NCBI GenBank assembly: GCA_024278415.1
Contig: JAJRTI010000506.1
Location: forward strand, 1-20,022
DNA: 20,022 nt
Direction of reading: 5' to 3'
From: Planctomycetota bacterium
Lineage (GTDB): Bacteria > Planctomycetota > Brocadiia > JAJRTI01
The notes below the pieces were generated by a model. That model worked only from the letters and a program-made list of their open reading frames with translations. It did not search any database and was not told where the DNA came from. Positions 15,001 to 20,022 of the stretch are shown here, one piece after another. The position numbers and the translations under genes are program-made. Every line of letters begins with the position of its first letter. The first letter of the stretch is position 1.

Positions 15001-16377
15001 CGGATCGAGCCATTGGCGCAGCTCGCCCCAGCGCTGCTCGAACGCGTCGATCGCCTCTGGCTCGCGGGCCGACTGCTTGTCCAGCGCGCCGGCCACCTCG
15101 TCGAGGCGCTTGCCATACTTCTTGGCGATCACGAGCAAGGCAGGCGTCTCTGCGTCTCGGAGCTTGCCGCTCCACCAGCCGATGTCCTTCTGCCATTTCG
15201 CCCGCAGCGCCCGCAGGCGACGCTCAGCCGCGGCGACTTGCTGCACGCTCTGCCATTCGATCTCGCGAATCACGACCGACCGCTCCGCCGGCGGCACGAC
15301 CGGCTTGTCCGGGCTTGAGACGCGCAGGCCGCGGTCGTAGATGTCCGTGATGTTGAGCCGGAAGCGCGTGATCGTGGCCGGCTTCAAGTCGGTCACCACG
15401 CGGTGGGCTTTCGACACTTGGTCCCACCTCGGCACATCGACCGCCGGCGCTAATGCGCGCCATTGACCGCCGCGCCAGCCCTCGATGACGTACCGCTTTG
15501 GCGAGCATTCCGTGCTCGGGTAGCGCGCATAGCGCAGCGCGCCGGGATAGACGGTGACGCGCGCCAGTTCGGTCGGGTGGGGCAATTCGATCTCGACCCA
15601 GTTCGGCGCGCCATGTCCGTTCCACGCGGCGAGGTCGTCGCGGTCGCCATCGATCAGGCGCCATGCGTTCGCCTTGGCGCTCCGCGCGTTCTTGGCCGAG
15701 GGGATCGGCGACTGTGTGGCGACACCTTGATAGAGACGGAATTCGTCCACCAGCCCGACAAACGCGCTGCCCCCGTCTGGCGCGGCGCCGATAGCGAACG
15801 CGTCGCCCATGGGGCCGATGCGAAACGGCGCGACCCGCGCGGTCTTCACTTCGCGGCCGTCGAAGAACAGCTTGATGACCCCGCGCGCGCTGTCCCAACT
15901 GCCCGCGAGGTGATGCCACTCGCCGGCCTTCCACGAGTACCCGCGGCCCGGGAACACGCTTGCGGCCATCCACTTGCCGGCCGCGTCCGCGACGCACATG
16001 AACAGGCCGTTCGCGCCGCCCTTGCCACTCTTGATGAGGTAGATGCGCCCCTTGCCTGCGCGCTTCACGTCGAAGAACATGCGGTACGTGAAGTCTTTGC
16101 AGTTCGTGTCCGGCCGCACCCACATGGCCACCGTGCCGCGCGACCAGTCGAAGCCCTCAGGCTTGGCGAACAGCACGGGCTTGCCGTCGACATGCACGGC
16201 TTGGCCCGCGCGGCCAGGCAGGAGGCGCGGCTTTGCCGGGCCGGCCATCGCGTTGCCGAGATTCCCATCGAAGGGAGCGTGCAGCGCTGGCGCGCCTGGA
16301 GGCGCCAACTCCACAGCCTGTAGGCGAGGTCCAATCGCAGCGAGACACGCCGCAAGGAGTCCAATGCTCATACTCAT
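12052..16377 (-). CDS. Giant secreted LamG / discoidin-like / FG-GAP repeat protein
   Basis: 1441 residues from ATG 16377 (MSMSIGLLAACLAA). AGGAG (minus strand, 16383-16387) lies five bases upstream and a promoter at 16427-16455. A signal peptide covers about 1-22. Domains: LamG-type sandwich about 27-220; F5/8C (discoidin)-like about 235-372 (VEIELPHPTELARVTVYPG, then FRLNITDIYDRG); a helical linker about 380-465; an all-beta segment about 480-596; then FG-GAP/VCBS-type repeats with calcium loops such as DWDGDG, DFDGDG and DTDGDGDLD near 630, 693, 745, 808, 865, 921 and 985. A second LamG lies at about 1048-1246, and three more calcium loops are near 1270, 1335 and 1397. Likely a surface or secreted glycan-binding protein; no catalytic residues are recognised. 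An upstream in-frame ATG at 16431 falls inside the promoter. Confidence 0.85.
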   Translation of the reverse strand: MSMSIGLLAACLAAIGPRLQAVELAPPGAPALHAPFDGNLGNAMAGPAKPRLLPGRAGQAVHVDGKPVLFAKPEGFDWSRGTVAMWVRPDTNCKDFTYRMFFDVKRAGKGRIYLIKSGKGGANGLFMCVADAAGKWMAASVFPGRGYSWKAGEWHHLAGSWDSARGVIKLFFDGREVKTARVAPFRIGPMGDAFAIGAAPDGGSAFVGLVDEFRLYQGVATQSPIPSAKNARSAKANAWRLIDGDRDDLAAWNGHGAPNWVEIELPHPTELARVTVYPGALRYARYPSTECSPKRYVIEGWRGGQWRALAPAVDVPRWDQVSKAHRVVTDLKPATITRFRLNITDIYDRGLRVSSPDKPVVPPAERSVVIREIEWQSVQQVAAAERRLRALRAKWQKDIGWWSGKLRDAETPALLVIAKKYGKRLDEVAGALDKQSAREPEAIDAFEQRWGELRQWLDPWRSWLGDAKQSPARAPAPDALLPGALASLTLDVAPGDTPHEFYPASMALDLDVAAAALGRGAPLDLDPYRIKVVEIDAQGRALAFDATKEGDAKFLVPSRFDRITPTRGTLWWTLRNRTHTRFAAVFFPKTDAPPPALGNVTLGNCDRLFFNHVTRSSLPGNIWASTFVDWDGDGKQDVIAGRWTDYVHYWHNVGTATAPKFVGREHWRLIDEDDKHIVANPKHPGLGFSVPIPVDFDGDGRLDIFMQRYYGNVPTFYRNLGPKSFPILARGVQPVGLKHGRLAFGDLDGDGAPDAVVVTPASGKDEVAFQAGKGMSADGRPVFAEPRALNTSPPRTPGVSMRTVAALGDTDGDGDLDLFLYAAPGLWRYENVGTRKRFEFAAGRRVERGGKPINLGEYYPWIAWSDTDGDGDLDLIKGTGLTVFLNEGDAKTLTLGKAVRPAWTRQRAMGRAGLRAHAMADWDGDGDYDYITLDWRGLDLRVYPNQNGLLGKAIPVAVDPNKRDWFGCPDPTEYYALYGNVKLVDWDRDGDLDLFVTSEHSWRFGYIHYYENLGGKFAAEVELRPDARCDYVKFVPGKRGQAAAVDQNSWVDFLSYRTQGNFAPEGGAIRFWFKPNWSASDGETHTLFCTAQHPDTYGIAVADLKLYYIGRKPGLAKRLRPPFAIAKTADGTLRFQAWASAIETTKLAWKPGEWHHVEVDWGKQGMHIRIDGKQAVASAAPPKAMPIGARLHVGSNQTFMIQREREYKSRRAYHPKDWTFIADGAFDDFEIADASGKALLTLPFDGNCDSVQGATGGRTPIGYRCTPGFGDMNGDGLLDMVMMIGDGTRFNTGALYLFPNVGTKHKPRLGKGIPLEHAGGAAFRCHVRTQITPVDWDHDGRIDLILSTENCGQRTNCAVDLFRNVGSPTRPVFGPRQPMRRLNALLEPHHEVKLCAVDLTGNGKEDLVTSTDPGTRVTYRSFLEEAPLAVRIVGVSRRTKD

Positions 16378-16426
16378 AAACGCTCCTATCCCGGTTCCTG
16401 TTGGCTCATGCATCCGCGGAGTCGCC

Positions 16427-16455
16427 AGCATACGCTAACGCCCAGTTGCGCGCAA
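16427..16455 (-). promoter_or_regulatory. Sigma70-type promoter for the giant LamG/FG-GAP gene
   Basis: Minus strand: TTGCGC (16455-16450), a 17-base spacer, then TATGCT (16432-16427). The predicted leader to the ATG at 16377 is about 45 bases, which rules out the upstream ATG at 16431. Confidence 0.4.
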
Positions 16456-16486
16456 AGCCGCGCACGCCAGGGGAAGCCGTTTACCG

Positions 16487-16515
16487 TTGACCTGCTGCCC
16501 TGTCAGTGTTACGTT
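16487..16515 (+). promoter_or_regulatory. Possible promoter for ychF
   Basis: TTGACC (16487-16492), a 17-base spacer ending in TGT, then TACGTT (16510-16515). The -35 is good and the -10 poor, rescued only by a TGn extension. It would imply a leader of about 200 bases. Tentative. Confidence 0.2.
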
Positions 16516-16684
16516 GTGGCTGTCAGGAAATGCCGCGCGACGGGCGCTTGTCGCGCGCTCGTAAGAGCGTCTCTGGCCGGTAATGCAGGAAAACCACAGA
16601 ACGGAACGCACTGACGTGCGTGCTACAAGCGGGTTCCACCCATTTCGAGACGGACATTACGTTGATGTCCGAGCGATGGTTCCC

Positions 16685-16712
16685 CATAAACCATCAACCA
16701 TGAACCATCAAC
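16685..16712 (+). repeat. Four tandem heptamers (CATNAAC)
   Basis: CATAAAC, CATCAAC, CATGAAC and CATCAAC stand head to tail just 12 bases before the ychF start codon. The rest of 16378-16724 holds the divergent promoters and no gene. Such heptamer runs occur as dispersed microsatellite-like repeats; length variation could affect spacing upstream of ychF. Confidence 0.55.
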
Positions 16713-16724
16713 CCTAGGCCCCCC

Positions 16725-17816
16725 ATGCCCCTCTCCATTGGCATCATCGGCCTGCCCAACGTGGGCAAATCGACGCTCTTCAACGCGCTCACGCGCGCCA
16801 ACGCGCCCGCGTCGAACTACCCGTTCTGCACCGTCGACAAGAACGTGGGCGTCGTGCAAGTGCCCGACCCGCGGCTGGAGAAGATCAACGAGCTGATCGA
16901 GCCGCAGGAGTGCGTGGCCGCGACGATCCAGTTCATCGACATCGCCGGCCTGGTGAAGGGCGCAAGCCAAGGCGAGGGCCTTGGCAATATGTTCCTGGGG
17001 CACATTCGCGAGGTCGACGCGGTCGCGCACGTGGTGCGGTGTTTCGAGGACGAGAACGTTGGGCACGTGGAGGGTGACGTGGACCCGATTCGCGACGTGG
17101 AGATCGTGGACGCGGAGCTGGCCATCGCCGACCTGGCCACCGCGGAAAAGGCCATCGAGTCCAGGCGCAAGGAGCTGAGGGCCAACCCGCGCATGAACAA
17201 GGAACAGTACCATCTCTTACAGGAGGTCGCGGATGGCCTGGGGCGGGGCCGCGCGATCCGCAAGATGGGCCTCGGCAGTGACCAGATGCAGCTTCTGCGC
17301 GAGTTCAGCTTCCTGACGGCCAAGCCCGACCTCTATGTGGCCAATGTGGGCGAGGACGATCTCGCGGGCGAGGGCTGGGCCGCGCAGCGCCTCATCGAAC
17401 GATTTGGCCGGGACAAGGTCGTGTGCGTGTCGTCGCGGCTGGAGGACGAGTTGGCCGACTTGCCGCCCGAGGAGCGCAGGGAGTTCATGGAGGATTTCGG
17501 CGAGCACGAGTCAGGCCTGATCCACTTGATCCAGGCGGGATACAAGCTGCTCAACTACATTACCTTCTACACGATCGCCAACAAGAAGCTGCGTGCGTGG
17601 GAACTCGTGGCCGGCACGCACGCGGTGGACGCGGCCGGCAAGATCCACACAGATATGGCCGCCGGCTTCATCCGCGCGGAGGTCGCGCACTACGAGGCGC
17701 TACTGCGCTACGGCGGGTTGAGGGACTTGCGCGCAAAGGGCTTGTTGCGTGCCGAAGGGCGCGACTACGTCGTGCAGGACGGCGACGTGGTCGAGTTCCT
17801 CTTCAAGGCGCCGTAG
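16725..17816 (+). CDS. ychF: Redox-regulated P-loop ATPase YchF (OBG family)
   Basis: 363 residues, the usual family length. The P-loop is GLPNVGKS (9-16), the switch II region is FIDIAGLVKGAS (70-81), followed by GLGNMFLGHIRE with the family's histidine at about 93, and the G4-position motif is NVGE (Asn207). A coiled-coil insert lies about 128-195 and a TGS domain fills the C-terminus (ITFYTIANKKLRAWE, then GFIRAEVAHYE and YVVQDGDVVEFLF). YchF binds ATP rather than GTP, associates with ribosomes and participates in stress response and translation. The start at 16725 gives the standard MxLSIGIIGLPNVGKS opening, although no clear ribosome binding site is seen. Confidence 0.95.
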   Translation: MPLSIGIIGLPNVGKSTLFNALTRANAPASNYPFCTVDKNVGVVQVPDPRLEKINELIEPQECVAATIQFIDIAGLVKGASQGEGLGNMFLGHIREVDAVAHVVRCFEDENVGHVEGDVDPIRDVEIVDAELAIADLATAEKAIESRRKELRANPRMNKEQYHLLQEVADGLGRGRAIRKMGLGSDQMQLLREFSFLTAKPDLYVANVGEDDLAGEGWAAQRLIERFGRDKVVCVSSRLEDELADLPPEERREFMEDFGEHESGLIHLIQAGYKLLNYITFYTIANKKLRAWELVAGTHAVDAAGKIHTDMAAGFIRAEVAHYEALLRYGGLRDLRAKGLLRAEGRDYVVQDGDVVEFLFKAP

Positions 17817-17840
17817 GGCGTGAAAGATGGGGCAGGGAGA

Positions 17841-17900
17841 GGCACAGAGAGACTGAACCGCAAGGGCGCAGAGACGCAAAGGCGCGAAGCAACGAAGGGA
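17841..17900. repeat. Dispersed-repeat-like sequence (GCAGAGACGCAAAGGCGCGAAG)
   Basis: The stretch reading CGCAGAGACGCAAAGGCG resembles an intergenic repeat found in many planctomycete, cyanobacterial and other environmental genomes. No coding signal is seen in 17817-18261. Only one copy is in this window, so it rests on recollection of the motif. Confidence 0.35.
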
Positions 17901-18048
17901 ATCCGGGCGTGACGGCGTTGGGCGACGGCCGTGGGCGGTCTCTTCGCGGATTTCCCCAGGATACGCACGGTTCCGTTCCAAGGCCGGTGTGGCCGGCAGG
18001 GTGTGATGACTGATGTGCACACACGCGCAATGAGCAAGCGGGGCTGTT

Positions 18049-18114
18049 CGTAGTAGGGCGATTTATCGCCCGTCGCTTCGGGCGCGACGACGGGCGATAA
18101 ATCGCCCTACTACG
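18049..18114. repeat. Perfect 27 bp inverted repeat with 12-base loop
   Basis: 18049-18075 is the exact reverse complement of 18088-18114. Each arm also contains its own small palindrome (GGGCGAT-TT-ATCGCCC on the left, with AA on the right), so the DNA could form either one long hairpin or two short ones. No U-tract. Located between ychF and the promoter at 18180. Confidence 0.7.
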
Positions 18115-18179
18115 AGCCAGCGGCATTGGCCGCTCAGATCGGCAAACCTTCGTGGGGAAACACCTAGCGAGCCCTGAGC

Positions 18180-18208
18180 TTGACAGCGCCGGGGCTCTCC
18201 ACTATTCT
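18180..18208 (+). promoter_or_regulatory. Sigma70-type promoter of the fused spermidine-synthase-like gene
   Basis: TTGACA (18180-18185, perfect consensus), a 17-base spacer, then TATTCT (18203-18208). Predicted transcription start is near 18215, with a leader of about 47 bases to the ATG at 18262. Confidence 0.5.
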
Positions 18209-18261
18209 CCGCGCATCCCGAATCGACGCTCCGATCCCTGCGCAAAACGACCGTTGCCGCG

Positions 18262-20022
18262 ATGCAGAACTCCCACGAGTTACACTCCCCCGACGCGCAT
18301 CACGCCCGGATGCTGCGCACGGCGATCATCCTCGTCTGCTTCTTCCTCTCAGGGGCCTGCGGTCTGCTTTACGAGGTGGTGTGGATCCGTCTGCTCGTGC
18401 TCGAATTGGGAGCCACGTCGCTCGCGATCAGCACGGTCGTGGCCGCGTTCATGGCTGGGCTTGCGCTGGGCAGCTACGTGTTCGGGAAGCTGGTGGACCG
18501 GCTGGGCGGGGAGCTGGTCTTCTATGCGCTGCTCGAAGTGGCGATCGGTGTGTACGCGCTCCTCGTGCCGGCCATCTTCGCGCACATGAGGCCGTTGTAC
18601 CGAGCGGCGTACGAGATGCTGGGGGGGAGCGCCTATTCGTTCGGGCTGCTCAAGTTCGTGGTGGCATTCGCCATCTTGGTGGTGCCCACGGCTTTCATGG
18701 GCGGCACGCTGCCCGTGCTTGGGCGCTACTGCACGAACCGGCGGGCGCAGGTGGCCGGCCGCGTGGGCTTCCTCTACGGGCTCAACACGCTCGGCGCTAC
18801 GCTCGGCGCCTTCCTCACGGGCTTTGTGCTGCTGCCCCGCTTCGGCATGGCCGCGACCACGGCCGGCGCGGCCTCGGCGAACATCGCGCTCGGCGCGCTC
18901 GCGTTCGTGGTGTGTCTTGCGGACGCGGCCTCCCGGCGCCGCGGCGCGGCGCCAGCGGCCGCGGCCGAGACGCGTGACTCCCGCGAGGCGCCGGTGGCCC
19001 GGCCGGCCGCGCTCACGTTCACGCTGCTCGCGTTCGGCGTGTCCGGCTTTTGCAGCATGGTCTACGAAGTCGCGTGGGCCCGCGTGCTCGAGCTGGTCAT
19101 TGGCTCCTCGGTCTATGGCGTCACGACGATCCTCGTCACGTTCCTGTTCGGCATCGCGCTGGGCAGCTTCGTGTGCTCGCGCGTGGTGCGCGGAGGCTGG
19201 GCCCGGCCGTTTCATCTCGGCGTGCTGCTGGTGTTTATCGGGATCAGCGCGTTCGCCACGATGCTGTTCTTCCGCGAGCTTCCCTATTGGTTCCTCACCA
19301 CGTTCAAGCTTGTCAAGCACAACTACAACCTGGTGCTGCTCGCGAACTTCGGGCTGTCTATGGCCGTGATGCTCTTGCCGACGCTGCTCATGGGCATGAC
19401 GTTCCCCATCGTGGTGGGCATCTACACGCGGGACGTGAGCGCGGTGGGCGGGAGCGTGGGCGAGGCGTACTGCGTCAACACGGTTGGAGCGATTCTGGGA
19501 TCGTTTGCGGCGGGCTTCGTGCTGCTGCCGCTGCTGGGCGTGCAGACGACGATCCTTGTGGCCGTCGCGGCGCACGTGGCCGTGGGCCTCGGGCTCGTGC
19601 TCCAAGCCGCGGATTGCCGGGCGCGCACGAAGCGGCTGGTCGCGGCCGCGGTCGTCGTGTTTGCCGTCTCCGCGCCGGTGTCGCTGCCGAAGTGGAACAG
19701 CCTGCTCATGTCGAGTGGCGTGTATAACTATGCGGAAGCGCTCAACATGGTCCCGCGCGCGCAGTTGCGCGCGATTTTCGGGGGCCAAGGCGACAAACTG
19801 CTCTACAGCTCCGAGGGCATGACGGCCACCGTGTGCGTGGCGGAGCGCCGGAACGGCGAGCGCTACATGCGCCTGAACGGCAAGGTGGACGCGGCCACGG
19901 GCGACCTGCCGACGAACGTCCTGTTCGCCCACCTGGGGCTGCTCTTTCGGCCGGACGCGAAGAACGCGTTCGTCGTGGGCTACGGCAGCGGTGTCACCTC
20001 GGGGTCCGCGCTCTGCTACCCC
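18262..20022 (+). CDS. Fused membrane transporter-like / spermidine synthase-like protein (3' end cut off)
   Basis: The reading frame opens at ATG 18262 and stays open for 587 codons to the window edge, so the C-terminus is missing. Hydrophobic helices begin at about residue 15 (AIILVCFFLSGACGLLYEVV) and form two related halves; the second starts near residue 252 (LTFTLLAFGVSGFCSMVYEV). Both halves carry the SGxxxxxYEVxW and GxALGS signatures of MFS-like spermidine synthase fusions. After residue about 510 comes the soluble domain: YSSEGMTATVCVAERRNG, LNGKVDAATGD, and the S-adenosylmethionine loop VGYGSGVTSG (about 572-581). These proteins may transfer aminopropyl groups or transport polyamine-like substrates; activity is unproven. 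No clear ribosome binding site, but a good promoter at 18180-18208. Confidence 0.8.
   Translation, partial: MQNSHELHSPDAHHARMLRTAIILVCFFLSGACGLLYEVVWIRLLVLELGATSLAISTVVAAFMAGLALGSYVFGKLVDRLGGELVFYALLEVAIGVYALLVPAIFAHMRPLYRAAYEMLGGSAYSFGLLKFVVAFAILVVPTAFMGGTLPVLGRYCTNRRAQVAGRVGFLYGLNTLGATLGAFLTGFVLLPRFGMAATTAGAASANIALGALAFVVCLADAASRRRGAAPAAAAETRDSREAPVARPAALTFTLLAFGVSGFCSMVYEVAWARVLELVIGSSVYGVTTILVTFLFGIALGSFVCSRVVRGGWARPFHLGVLLVFIGISAFATMLFFRELPYWFLTTFKLVKHNYNLVLLANFGLSMAVMLLPTLLMGMTFPIVVGIYTRDVSAVGGSVGEAYCVNTVGAILGSFAAGFVLLPLLGVQTTILVAVAAHVAVGLGLVLQAADCRARTKRLVAAAVVVFAVSAPVSLPKWNSLLMSSGVYNYAEALNMVPRAQLRAIFGGQGDKLLYSSEGMTATVCVAERRNGERYMRLNGKVDAATGDLPTNVLFAHLGLLFRPDAKNAFVVGYGSGVTSGSALCYP

Noticed and set aside
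13378..15318. 646-codon open frame on the plus strand
   Set aside because: It is the antisense shadow of the DxDGDG repeats of the giant secreted protein; its repeats (EVEVAIAV-like) mirror those loops.
16378..16431. ATG at 16431 (minus) as start of the giant secreted protein
   Set aside because: It sits within the -10 element and would place a polar leader ahead of the signal peptide; ATG 16377 has AGGAG at correct spacing.
18349..19932. 527-codon open frame on the minus strand
   Set aside because: It is antisense to the fused membrane/spermidine-synthase-like gene, which has clear family motifs and runs to the window edge. The His/Arg/Glu-rich composition is typical of a shadow.

Overview
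The window is GC-rich bacterial DNA with densely packed genes separated by palindrome-rich intergenic stretches. I see no rRNA, tRNA, CRISPR array or intact insertion sequence. The mix of a secreted sialidase-SGNH esterase fusion, a giant LamG/FG-GAP surface protein, a membrane-fused spermidine-synthase-like protein, a PilT ATPase and many dispersed hairpin repeats suggests an environmental heterotroph of the Planctomycetota/PVC or Hydrogenedentota-like kind. That placement is inference; no marker gene here settles it.

Layout. 1-703: repeats only, including a MITE-like 226 bp element with 14 bp terminal inverted repeats and a TTAG flanking duplication. 704-2950 (+): secreted sialidase-like/SGNH hydrolase fusion. 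2984-4813 (-): membrane-anchored TPR protein with a DnaJ-like zinc-ribbon tail and its own promoter. 5287-8600 (+): a tight operon behind a good promoter (5158-5186), encoding a PflX-like radical SAM enzyme, a Ycf46-like AAA+ ATPase, a DUF1257 (Ycf35-like) protein and a DUF2997 protein. 8601-9170: about 570 bp of palindromes and repeats. 9171-12039 (+): a second operon, with a zinc-ribbon membrane protein carrying a catalytically degenerate signal-peptidase-I-like domain, a TPR protein and a PilT-type ATPase. 12052-16377 (-): a 1441-residue secreted LamG/discoidin/FG-GAP protein, convergent with pilT. 16725-17816 (+): the housekeeping ATPase YchF. 17817-18261: repeats, then a sigma70-type promoter. 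18262-20022 (+): a fused multi-TM/spermidine-synthase-like protein cut by the window end.

How the genes may work together. The two large secreted proteins fit scavenging of complex glycans: Asp-box sialidase fold, SGNH esterase, LamG and discoidin-like carbohydrate-binding folds. The most intriguing unit is the radical SAM-Ycf46-DUF1257-DUF2997 operon. It joins homologues of plastid/cyanobacterial genes of poorly known function to a radical SAM enzyme in what appears to be a non-photosynthetic background, and it is bracketed by two direct copies of a 48 bp repeat. The following S26-like/TPR/PilT operon may concern envelope or pilus function, but its proteolytic dyad appears to be lost.
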